Origin: Cannabis sativa
Taxonomy: Eukaryota; Streptophyta; Magnoliopsida; Rosales; Cannabaceae
NCBI RefSeq assembly: GCF_029168945.1
Contig: NC_083605.1
Coordinates: 30,951,280 to 31,015,279, forward strand
Reading direction: 5' to 3'
DNA: 64,000 bases
The stretch's first letter is position 1. The number at the start of each line of letters is the position of its first letter. A program made the translations under genes and the position numbers. Below, one piece after another: positions 24,424 to 35,077 of this stretch. A model generated the notes under the pieces. It searched no databases, had not been told where the DNA came from, and saw only the letters and a list, made by a program, of their open reading frames with translations.

Positions 24424-24548
24424 CCACGTCACAAAACTCCTCGGTTTTTGTGTAGGCGTAGCCATCGTTGGCCGTTAGATTGGGGACCTTAGGCATTCTG
24501 GTTGCCACGTGTCGTAATCCCAATTAATAAGGGATATGGGTATTTAAA
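24424..24548 (+). promoter_or_regulatory. Promoter of the antisense gene in H
   Basis: A plus-strand promoter-like cluster outside the LTR: CCACGTCAC (24424-24432), a perfect G-box CACGTG (24506-24511) and a TATA box TATTTAAA (24541-24548). It is followed by a CT-rich leader, as in many plant 5' UTRs. Transcription would start near 24575 and head toward pol, opposite to the element's own transcript. Factor binding is inferred from motifs alone. Confidence 0.65.
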
Positions 24549-24574
24549 CCTTTTGATACGAATCAAATCCTTCA

Positions 24575-25646
24575 TTTTTCCCTCTTGTTCTTAACTTCCT
24601 TCTTCCCTCCTTCACAGATCAAAGAGACTTTTGCACTTTGCCCAGATTTCTTCCTCTCTTCCAAAAATTTCCTCAATCTCAGAAGTGATCGAGCAATCGC
24701 AAGAACAACTTACCAAAACTAAAGGTTAGTTTCGAGTTTCATTGTATTTTTGTTTTCTGTTTGGAGAAAAAATGCTTTTTTTTCTGGGTTTTGGTATTTT
24801 GGGGGGTTTTTAGGAATGCATGCTTGTAGGAAATACACATATGACTATGGTTTTTGGTATGGAACTGGGTAATCTTAGAGAAAATGACCTAAAATTTGCA
24901 TAATCGTGAACTTTAGGAAGAATGTTTGAATAACCGCATCTTTATCTTTTGAATACACGCGGGTATTTGGATGAACACTTCGAATACTCGCATGTCTGTT
25001 TGTCCTAGGTTTCACAGAGACTTTACTATTCCTAGTCGCTGTTTTAAACCTTAGGACTATAAACGATGTGTATTCTAATGCGAGAGTATTGGTTATGTCT
25101 CTCAAATGGTGGGCGTGTCACAGTATTCTAATGTTCATATATGCGATTATATGTTTCTTGAAGTACTGTGAAACCCCCAGCCATTTGTGGCATGCGCCAA
25201 TGTTACAGTATAAGCATACTCTTTGGCTGGAAGATCTTCTCGAAACGGTGGGAGTATCTCAGTAACTTCAGGGTCGTGCTTGAGAACGCATGCCCCTTGA
25301 GTCACTGAGATTCTCCCAGCCGTTTTTTGAGGTATATCGCTAGCTGAAGATGCGTGACACACTCGCAGGTTGTGATTAGTTAGGTTCCTCAAAATGGTGG
25401 GTGTCTCCCAATTACTTCAGGGCCATGCTCAAAAACGCATGTCGCTTAGGTCACTGGGATACACCCAGCCGTTTTTGAGATATCCTTCTACTCGCATACC
25501 TATCTTTTCGCATATTGGTGGGATGGTTAGTTTTTGCGAGAATTCAAATCATCCTCCCAAGACGATTTTATAGTTTATATGCGGGTGAGATAACTTACTT
25601 TGTTTTTCACACATTCACCACGCTGAAAAGATCTTCTATCTTTTAG
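24575..25646 (+). other. 5' UTR exon and leader intron of the antisense gene
   Basis: A non-coding exon from about 24575 to 24724 ends at a good donor (AAAG then GTTAGT), and the intron closes at 25646 with a pyrimidine-rich tract and TTTTAG directly before the ATG. The proposed intron is 922 bp. It contains three hairpin units (25104-25475). A conserved first intron in the 5' UTR is common in plant genes; its use here needs RNA evidence. Confidence 0.55.
25104..25475 (+). repeat. Three inverted-repeat units in the leader intron
   Basis: Units 25104-25186, 25244-25326 and 25390-25475 each begin ATGGTGGG- or ACGGTGGG-like, end CCCAGCC then GTTTT or ATTT, and fold into a stem of about 20 bp. 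Start-to-start spacing is about 140-146 bp. Units 2 and 3 share loop sequence (ACTTCAGGG, AACGCATG); unit 1 shares only the stem, so pairing is better kept than sequence. Confidence 0.7.
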
Positions 25647-27757
25647 ATGAGCGACCTGTCGGATAGCCAGATGCTTGGCTCAGGAGGCAACGCGTTAGAT
25701 GGTGATGAGGACCAACGGGAAGACAGTTTTATCTCGACCTCGATCTCAGAAGAGGAGATCGCAACTGCCGGAGGTACAGAATTAGGCTCGATGCCTTCTG
25801 CAGACATTGAGAGGATGGTGTAGGAGCTCGCTGAACCAGGAACCAGTGAGCTCCGAGACAGCGAATCTACAGTGTCAGTGCGTGATTATCTCGTCCATTC
25901 CAGACATGCTCCTGACGTCGAGGTTGAAGAGATGGACGATGATTGGACGGCCCCAGCTCGAGAGTCAGGCGAGGAGGAAGAAGATGCAAAGGGAAGTGGG
26001 ACTAATTCGGTGGACAACACTCAGTTGAACGAGCCCTTTTCGTACGAGGACTTGGTCTCGCGGGTCACCAAATTAGATCTTACCACTTTCACGAGGTTAA
26101 ACCTTCTGCGACTCGCCTCCTTACGTCCTAAGACTACCTAGAGAGCGCACCTCTCTTATACCAACCCTGCGATCATCCCCATAGAGGATGTGGTAGTCTC
26201 AATACCCATTCTTCGATGTGGAGTATTGAATCCTTTTCATCCCTGTATTGCGGCTATTCTCAAGCGGTATGACATGTCTCCCTTTCAATTAACCCCTAAC
26301 AGTTATCGCACAGCCCTAGCCTTCTATGCGATGTATATGGAGTATGTGCATAGGGCACCCACGGTAGAAGAGTTCAGTTACTTCTATGATATAAAGAGCG
26401 TAGGCCTCCACAACGGTTTCTATTGCTTCAGCAAGTGGGCCACCTCTAAGATTAATGGGGTAGAAGGCATGGTTTCCAATATGGGAGATTGGAAATCGAA
26501 GTGGTTTTATATATTCAAAGTTCCAGGGATTAGGACTAACTTTAACCGTCGACCTAGTATGTCGCATGTTTCCTGACTTAGTCATTTTTTGAGTTATTTT
26601 GAGATTTCATGCTAACTCGCTCTTTTTATTTTCGCAGATAGACCAGCTCGACCTACACTCGACGCGACTCGCAGAGAGACAACTGAAGTTCTCAGGAGCC
26701 TTCCTGTACAAGATCGCGACTGGCGATTATTGTATACGTCTGCCAAGCTGCGAGAACACAAGCTGATTCTAGAGAACGCAAGTCTTCAGAGAGAGCCGGT
26801 GTACAAGGAATCTTCTGAGAAGCAACAAGAGCGAATAGATAAACGCCTCTCTAAGCAAACTTCTCGACCATCATCAGGTAGCATATCGCATGCATAACTA
26901 GTGCGTTAGAATCTCATTATTGGCACTAATCATTATTTTTTGTTGTTGTTGTCGCAGAAATGATTTTCTTGAAGTCCGCACCCATCCTTAATCGCAAGCC
27001 AAAATCTGGAACAGCGGCAACTTCCCCTATCGTTCCTCAGAAGAGGAAGAGCGATGTGGTGGTTACCCCTGTCGCGGATTCTTCCAAGAGGCCAACTAAG
27101 GGCGCACAAGAAAAAGGGAAGAAGGTCGTGATTGACCCAGCTATCCGAGCCCGCAACATACTGACTCTCCAAGAGAAGTTCGTGGGCGATGAATTCCAGT
27201 CAAAGATCAACAAGACTCCTTCTGAGGAGCTATTGCCTCGCTCTACGGAGTTAGCTTCGCAGTTCATTGCCATGTTCTCAAAGGCCTTTATTACTGGATC
27301 CAAGGAGGTCGAACTCGTGAAGAGACAGAACGTTCAGCTTCAGGAGGACATTAAGAAGCTGAAACAAGATGCGACTTCGAAGGATAAAGAGCTCAAGGAG
27401 CTTCGCAGGGCCAAGGAGCAAGTCGAGCTCGAGGCTAAGAGTGCCCAAACAAAATTGGAGGAGATGTTTTGCGATTTGGAGGCCGAGAAGGAGAATGGGA
27501 AGAAGCAGTATGACTAGGCGGTCTCGGACTACATATACACTACTCTCTCCAAGATTCCGGACTTTGATTTTTCAATCCTCGGAGCAGAAGCCGCTGAAAT
27601 GGCTGAGGCTTTTCGCACCATGTCGCCCACATAGACTCAAGGTGGTGGAGGGAATCTGTTTCCCAAGGAGGCTGAGGCTGCGGATGTCGAGGAAGTTGAG
27701 AACGAAGCCATCAGCAAAGTCGGGGATGGATCTGCCCCTACTGCTCCAAATGCCTGA
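25647..27757 (+). pseudogene. Antisense extra gene of H (three exons, PF04195-like plus coiled coil)
   Basis: Coding exons 25647-26556, 26638-26877 and 26958-27757 join in phase to 650 codons including the stop. Introns have GT donors (GTATGT, GTAGCA) and CGCAG acceptors. Protein: acidic, serine-rich N-terminus (about 1-165); a globular part (about 170-303) with NPFHPCIAAILKRYDMSPFQ and PNSYRTALAFYAMYM, resembling the plant putative gypsy-type transposon domain (PF04195); a basic linker; then a coiled coil (about 500-580) rich in K/E/L/Q. Four in-frame stops interrupt it (25821, 26139, 27515, 27632), all TAG. Antisense extra genes are known in Tat elements; their function is unknown. Domain assignment is from memory. 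Confidence 0.75.
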
Positions 27758-28167
27758 CTTTTCCTTTAATATTTACTTGTGTTAAAATCTATCTCTTTTT
27801 TTTATATCTATGCGGTACAAGGGTACTCGCGCCTTGTACTTAGACAAATTTATATTTATGTTTCTTTTGAACAACTTTATATCCTCTCAGGGATATCTAT
27901 TTACAGTGTTTTCGTAGTACACGGGTACTCGCATTTTTCGTCATTAATAATATTTTGATTTGCGACTTTAATTACAACTTGGTGCAATAAGTACTAAAGT
28001 AGAATATTCCAGAAACATGAAACATTTCAAATTTAAAAAACTTCCATAGTTTTCATAAATAATCAATAGTACATAATGGTATATATACCCCCTATACTTA
28101 GGATTTTTTTTTATAAAAAATGACTAAGTATAAATATATGGCGAGTACAAACTAGAAAATGCGAGTA
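27758..28167. other. Convergent 3' region between antisense gene and pol
   Basis: About 410 bp of AT-rich DNA between the two tail-to-tail reading frames. It should hold the 3' UTR and poly(A) signals of the antisense gene. Strings GGTACAAGGGTACTCGC and TACACGGGTACTCGC form a short repeat (27813, 27918). No gene seen. Confidence 0.5.
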
Positions 28168-31100
28168 CTACTGATAATATAATTTTAGGCTCTCCCCATT
28201 CCAAGCCCGTCGAATTGCAGTACCATCGAGTTCTGCGAGTCGGTACGTGGCGTCACCAATCTTTTCTGCGATGAGATACGGTCCTTCCCAATTATCCCCG
28301 AAGACCCCATGCGTTGGGTTCTTTGTATTTGGCATTACCCTTCGAAGGACTAAGTCTCCTACTCGCAGGACTCTTGTCTTGACCTTGGAATTGAAATATC
28401 TTGCGGTTCGTCGCTGGTAAGTCCTGTTTTTTTCAGGTGAGCCTGATCGCGCTTTTCTTTCAGAAGGTCGAGGTAGAGCGACTGTTTTTTTTCGTTTTGT
28501 GCAATTTTGAAAACGTCTCTGCGTAAGGAACCTGGCCCAATCTCGACTGGTACCATGGCCTCACATGCATAAGAGAGCGAGAAAGGAGTTTCGCCAGTCG
28601 TGGATTGGGGGGTCGTGTTATATGACCATAAAACTTGCGAAAGCTCGTCTGGCCATACCCTCTTACGCTCTTCGAGTTTTCCTTTGATGGTGTGCTTTAT
28701 TATTTTATTGACTGCTTCAGTTTCTCGATTGCTTTGCGGATAAGCAACTACAGAGAATGCTTTCTTAATGCCCAAGTTGTCGCATAATTGTCGCATCTCC
28801 TTACAATCAAACTGCTTTCCATTATCTGAAATGAGCTTGTAAGGGACGCCGAATCGAAAGATTATGGAGTTGTAGACAAACTCGCGCAACTTAATCGCTG
28901 TAATGGTTGCGAGTGCTTTGGCTTCAGCCCACTTTGTAAAATAGTCGACTGCGACTACAACATACTTCACTCCGCCTTTTCCTTTAGGTAGCTCGCCTAT
29001 CAAGTCGATACCCCACACCGCAAAGGGCCAAGGACTTGTGATGGAATGCAAGTTGCTCGGAGGTTGATGGACATAAGTGGCTATTCGCTGACATTTGTCG
29101 CATTTCTTTGCGAAAGTGAAAGCATCTTGTCGCAGGGTAGGCCAGTTATATCCCTGTCGCATGATTTTTAGGGCAAGGGAATTACCTCCTGTATGATTGC
29201 CACAAATTCCCCCATGCACCTCACGTAGTATATAGTCGCAGTCTTCTCCGTCGATACACTTAAGTAACGGCTGACTAAAGCTTCTGCGATATAACCTTCC
29301 ATCATATATGACATATCGGGCAGCTCGCTGCCTCAGCTTCCTTGCTTCCATCTTGTCATCAGGTAAGATACCTTTTTCTAGATATGCGACTATTGGAGTC
29401 ATCCAGGTGACTTCTTGGGCGGTATCTATTTCCATGATCGCCTCTTGATTTATTGTTGGGTGTGCCAATACATCCACTGGAATTACATCAAGTAATTCGG
29501 CTTCTCTAGTCGAGGCCAAACGAGCCAATGCGTTTGTGTGTGAATTATGAGCACGCGGTACTCGAGACACGACTACTTTCTTGAATTTTTGCATCAGTTC
29601 GCATACTATGGCTAGATACTTAACCAATCTCCCGCCTCTGGCCAGATATTCTCCATTCACCTGGCATACGACGATTTGGGAATCGCTGAAAGCCTGTAAA
29701 TACTCGATTCTCATCTCAAGAGCGAGTTTCAATCCTGCGATTAAAGCCTCATATTCGACTTCATTGTTAGATGTAGAAAATTCAAAACGTAAAGCAGCGT
29801 GTACCTTAAAATTGCTGGGACTGATCAGTAGGATTCTACCACCAGAACCTTCGCTATACGAAGCCCCATCGATGTACAACGTCCATCCTTCTCCATTGGG
29901 TACAGAAGTGTCAACCTTGTCGTAGATGAGTGCCACTTTGGTGCTTGGGAACTCGAGGATAAAATCTGCCAAGGCTTGCCCCTTGATCGCAGTCCTCGGT
30001 TTATACCTGATGTCGAATTGGCTTAACTCTACTGACCATTTCAACAATCTCCCCGACGTCTCCGGTTTTGCTAAGACTTGCCTCAAAGGGTAGTTCGTTA
30101 AAACTGTAATACTGTGAGCCTGAAAATAAGGTCGCAACTTTCTCGATGATATTACCAAGGCGAACGCCAATTTTTCCATTTGAGGATAGCGGGTCTCAGC
30201 ATCCAGCAAGCGTTTACTTACATAGTACACCGGGTATTATCGTCCTTGATCTTCGCAAATTAGTACCGAACTAATCGCATACTCTGACACCGCCAGGTAA
30301 ATGGATAAGACCTCGCCGGTCATTGGTTTTGATAGGATTGGGGTCTGCCCCAAATGTGTTTTTAAGGCTTGAAAAGCCTCCTCGCATTTTTCGGTCCATT
30401 GGAATTTCTTATTGCCTTTTAAAATTTGAAAAAACTCTTTGCATTTATCAGAAGATCGCGATATAAAGCGATTTAGAGCGGGGATTTTACCTATGAGGCT
30501 TTGGATTTCTTTTGGCTTAGTTGGTGATGGCATCTCCACCAACGCCCTGATCTTCGCGGGGTTTTCCTCTATTCCTCGTTGATTAACCATGAATCCGAGG
30601 AATTTCCCGGAACCAACTCCAAAGACGCACTTTAGGGGGTTTAGTCGCATTTTATATCGTCGCAGTATATCAAACATTGCCTGTAAATGGGTGACATGGT
30701 CTTTTGCATGTTGAGATTTTACTAGCATATCGTCAACATATACTTCCATGGTGTTCCCAATAAGATCTGCGAACATCATATTTACAAGCCTTTGATATGT
30801 CGCACCTGTGTTTATTAAACCAAAAGGCATCACTTTATAATAGTACAGGCCTCGATCTATAATGAACGAGGTATGTTCCTGATCTGGTTCATACATCAGG
30901 ATTTGATTATATCCCGAGTATGCGTCCATAAATCTAAGAAGTTCGTGACCTGCAGTGGCATCAACAAGTTGGTCAATGCTAGGAAGTGGGAAGCTGTCTT
31001 TGGGATAGGCTTTATTTAAATCTGTAAAGTCAACGCATGTGCGCCATGAGCCGTTAGGTTTGGGCACAAGTACAGGATTTGCTAACCAATTGGGGTATAA

Positions 31101-31529
31101 CGACTCCCGTATAAAGCCGCAGGCTAGGAGGCGGTAGACTTCTTCTTTTAGCGCTTGGGACCTCGCGGGGTCCATTTTGCGGCGCTTCTGTCGGACACCT
31201 CGCACTTCGGGGTCAATGTTCAAGCGATGACACATGACCTGCAGAGATATTCCGACCAAATCTGAATGTTTCCAAGCAAAAACATCAAGATTTTGTTTGA
31301 GAAAAGTCGTTAGTTGTTCTCGCTGCTGAAAAGTCAATTTAGAGCCAATTTTCAAAACTTTACTATTATCTATGGGGTCTATAGGTACCTCAATAGTGTC
31401 TTCCGCGGCTTGGGCCGCTGCGGCATGATCGAGGATCCTTGGATCCAGATCTGGTCCATCTGTGTGTGGTGCCTCTAATAAATAGATGACATTTATTGAC
31501 TTCTTCTCCGCGAGCTTCGACCGTCGCAT
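28168..31529 (-). pseudogene. pol: Element H pol: RT, RNase H, second RNase H, integrase
   Basis: Upper frame 31529-30237 (430 residues): RT with catalytic MDAYSG (Asp 202) and YVDD (264-267), then the RNase H start. A TAA at about 30237-30239 separates it from the next 623 residues in the same frame: end of RNase H (1-95), a second, archaeal-type RNase H (115-240; Asp 121, Glu near 159, Asp 183), and integrase with H339, H346, C377, C380 and D409, D469, E505. A one-base shift in the T7 run at 28427-28433 throws the last 65 codons (to 28168) into another frame. In the second RNase H the H-A-D-A-L-A motif reads HTNALA (Asn 233). Confidence 0.9.
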
Positions 31530-31536
31530 TGTAGCA

Positions 31537-34124
31537 TTATCGCGAGTCTGACTGGACTCCTCGCACAGAGCCTACCCCAGCGGGAGTAGGGAACTTTATT
31601 GTGAGATGATAGATCGATGTTACGATCTCCATCTCCTTCAAAATTGGTCGACCAATCACGGCATTGTATGCCGAATATTGGTCGATTACCGTGAAGTTAG
31701 CCATTGACTTGGCTGCTACGGGGGCAGTTCCCAAGGTAATCGAGAGTTTAATCATCCCTTTCAGTGCAATGACGTCGCCAGTAAAACAGTATATACTCAA
31801 CGTTACAGGTCGCAGATCCTTCTCATGCAACCCCATTTGCTTAAAGGCTTGGAAGTTCAAAAGATTTACTGAACTTCCGTTGTCCACTAGTATACGATGG
31901 ATGTTGTCTCCGCCAATATTGGCGACAATGACCAGTGCGTCAGAATGCGGGTGATGGACCCATCTCGCATCACTGTCCATAAATGTGATGTCGTTGCATT
32001 CTCTTTTAAATAATTTCTCTAGCCGCTCACTAAGATTATTTACATTGGTGAGCGACTTCTCTTTAGCTTCCTTGGCATATCGCTCTTGTGACTTCCGAGA
32101 GTCTCCTGCGATATGGGGCCCTCCAATGATTGTTAATATATTGCGAGGTATTCTCGAACCACTCGCGTTCTGGTTTTCTTCTTTGTCATCTGCTTCGGGG
32201 ATGACCTTCCTCATTTCTTTTATACTTGTTGAATTTTCCCTCCGGATCGGCTCTTCGATCTCATCCCGCAAGACCCAACATTCCAGAGTAGTGTAACCAA
32301 TATCTTTATGGTACTTATAGAATTTCTTGGGGTCCCTCTTGTCGCGGTTTCCTCTGATCGGGGGCGGCTTCTTGAAGACCCCGTTCTTTTCCTCAATTGC
32401 GTAGATGTGGTCTCGTGGCACCGCGAGTTCGGTATAATTCACGAAGCGCCGTCCACCCTTCCTTTTCGGCGAGGACACCTTCTTTGGAGGAGACTTGGCC
32501 AACTTCGGGCTTCGTTGTCTTTGTGGGCTGCGTCTTCTCGGGCTTCGACCTCTGGAATTTTTCCCTCGAGGACTGCGAGATCGTGACCGCGGCACTGGGA
32601 CTTACGCTTGTCCTTGCCTTTCTCAAATTCTGCTAGAGAATTCTCAATTCTCATATGAGGTTCGGCCATGGCAAAGAACTCAACTAGTGATTCTGGTCTT
32701 CGGGCTTGTAATTCCTTCCAAAAATCAGTTCTTGGCCAGACACCTGTTATTAGCATACAAACAAGCGAAGACTCGGGAGCCTTCTCGACTTTTGTTACTT
32801 CAGCATTAAAACGTTTAAAATAGTCTTGCAAAGACTCACCTGGTTCTTGTTGATGTTAGCCAGAGTAGTATAGGGTGGCCTATAAGTCATCGTGGCCTGA
32901 AAATGAGTGAGGAATAAGGCGACAAAGGTTTCCCATGTCGAGATTGAGGCCTCAGGCAATTGGCTGAACCAATCGTGGGCGTTTTCCTCTAGCGTCATCG
33001 CGAGAATGCGACATTTCGCAAGCTGAGGTACCTGATCCACTTCCATTATAGTATTGAACGTTTCTAAATAACCTATGGGATTAGAGGTACCTTTATATTT
33101 TAGGGATTCGGATAATCGGAATCCCTTGGGAAGCTGTGCTTGTCGCACTTCTGCAGTAAAAGGAGAGGTCCCATGTAGCTTGTATATGGGCTTTCTCTGC
33201 TGCTCGAGTATTTTCAAAGCTTGCAAAAGCATGCTTTGATCAATTCCCCCAACTATAAGATCTGGGACTGCTGCGACTGCAGGAGTTGTGACTATTGCAG
33301 CAAGGTTTGCTGGGACATTAACTCCCTGCTGGTGCGTTAGGCGGGTTCATGCGAGTGTTTACACCTTGATCGCCCATTTGGGGATCATGGGGTGTTTCCT
33401 CGTCACGAGGAGCGCGGGAGCGTGCTCTGAAAATAGCGTTGAGATGATTGCGCAGATTGCCCTTATGGACTCGGTATCGTCCTCCCTACTGTGTCTCCAG
33501 AGAACCGGACCTCGTGTATCTGCTAGGTGTGCGACCATGCGAGGACAAGGAGGAAGATTCTGCGTTGTTGTTTCTTGAAGGTCGGCTGTGAGGATTACGT
33601 CGCTCAGAGTCTTCATCAACCTGTGTTTCCTGATTGGGATACCTCAGAAATTGGTCTCTCGAGGTTGGCTGATTTAGGTCCAAACCTTTAGGGTTGGTTC
33701 TTCGTTCCCTACGAACACGATTATTACGACGCCTAGAGTTTGTTACCTGAGGGTTATCTGTGCGAGTAGTAGGCGCTTGAGGGGGGTAACGGGCCATGTT
33801 CTGTCCATCCACCTCGGCTTGCAGCGCGCGTAGTTGATCCTAGATCGCGGTATATTGGTCGGTGGTGAGTTGGACGATTCCCTTGGATACTACTGCCGGA
33901 GTGACAGGTGGAAAGTGTCCCATTGTTGCTGGTGGTGTGGAGGTTTCTCCGACTTGGGGGCCAGTTGTTCCAGGGAATAGATTGAGAGGTCAAATATTAC
34001 CTCTCCCTACTCCGCCATTAACGACATCCACAGGTGGCGTCCTAACTCCAGATAACGGCACGTTCATCATTCCGATGTTGATGGACTCGTTGTTAGCACC
34101 TCCATTTGTTTGGTTTCCAGCCAT
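31537..34124 (-). pseudogene. gag: Element H gag-protease, several lesions
   Basis: Probable start at 34124 (MAGNQTNGG), about 60 bases downstream of the primer site. Order: Gln/Pro-rich N-terminus, capsid core (33232-32795, WFSQLPEASISTWETF and FLTHFQ), Arg/Ser-rich basic tail (RSRSRSPRGK), a zinc-knuckle-like FYKYHKDIGYTTLEC whose first Cys is lost, and aspartic protease with LVDNGSS. Stops at 33990, 33840 and 33486 and frame changes near 33320, 32835 and 32600 break it. The protease part (32595-31537, 352 residues) is the longest open piece. Another one-base change separates it from pol at about 31535. Confidence 0.85.
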
Positions 34125-34171
34125 GATGATTCTCTTTCTTGAACTGAATAAACCTATAATTCTCGCTTCCC

Positions 34172-34184
34172 ACAGACGGCGCCA
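34172..34184 (-). other. Element H: primer binding site
   Basis: On the minus strand TGGCGCCGTCTGTGGG begins two bases inside the 5' LTR. It starts TGGCGCC, so the primer is not initiator tRNA-Met; I do not name the tRNA with confidence. Confidence 0.75.
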
Positions 34185-34186
34185 AA

Positions 34187-34354
34187 TGTTGTCGAGCAAA
34201 ATTCGCAACACCAAATGTTCGTAATAATATTAATAACAAGAAGAAATTGCTTGAAGAACAGTTGCGAGTATTCAACATATAATAGAGAATACTCGAGTTG
34301 GGAATGTGAATGTTTAACAGAAAACTGGAAACAACAGTAAGACAAAGGATTATA
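34187..34354 (-). repeat. Element H: 5' LTR, part 1
   Basis: Matches 23415-23580 of the 3' LTR. Cut by F after TTATA (34350-34354) and resumed at 54624. Confidence 0.9.
34350..34354. repeat. Target site duplication of F, left (TTATA)
   Basis: TTATA, repeated at 54619-54623. Removing F restores the continuous H LTR sequence. Confidence 0.9.
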
Positions 34355-35077
34355 TGTTGGGTTTTATGCCCTAAATAAAACTCTTTACAATCTGATTAGT
34401 TATCAATATAAGAAATTTGAAGTGATTGATGTTTGCATGAATTTTACATGCTAATGGTTTAATATGTTTATTACATTTACACACAAAATCAGTTAAATCC
34501 AGATCATATGTTTATTCACAATTACAGTATCGTCAACACAGTGGAATGTGATTGTGATCATATGAATAAAAAGACTTGGTCCCTGTTTCATCAGTGTTTT
34601 GGATTTACACTAATGTGATAATCAGCGATGATGTGTACTTACACTTGGAGTAAGTGTTATGTTCTTTCCAGGACATTAGTAAAGTATACTAGTTTAGAAT
34701 GTATGGAGTATACATTGGACTGGACCGATATTGCAACTAAGTTAAGATATTACAAACTTACCGTTATATATATCTTTCCAAGTCAATATCAATAGTTGAT
34801 CTTAAGATTAAAAGAATCTAAATCCTGATATGCTTAGGCTCAACTCAGGAGTACTATTCATGTTCTTTAATTTATTAGTTAAGCCTACTTTTAGGTCAGG
34901 GTGATACGTATATTTTGGGAACATGATAGTATGATTGAGTGGGAGTGCTAAACATAAATATGGAATCGATAGCTTCTACTGGTGTATAGAAGTCAAGTGA
35001 CGATTCCCTTCGAGCTTAGCAAATAGAAGTAAATGGATGAACTCTTGTTTAACTGACTAATTATTAGATCACTAAAC
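34355..35077 (+). repeat. Element F: 5' LTR, part 1
   Basis: Aligns with 52722-53443 of the 3' LTR. Interrupted after TAAAC by K. Confidence 0.92.
35073..35077. repeat. Target site duplication of K, left (TAAAC)
   Basis: TAAAC, repeated at 45205-45209. The empty site (ATCACTAAACACCATT) is visible in the other F LTR near 53440. Confidence 0.93.

Noticed and set aside
29581..29925. Plus-strand open frames inside H pol and protease (also 31664-32636 and 33288-34224)
   Set aside because: They mirror well-supported minus-strand coding sequence and show no domain of their own.
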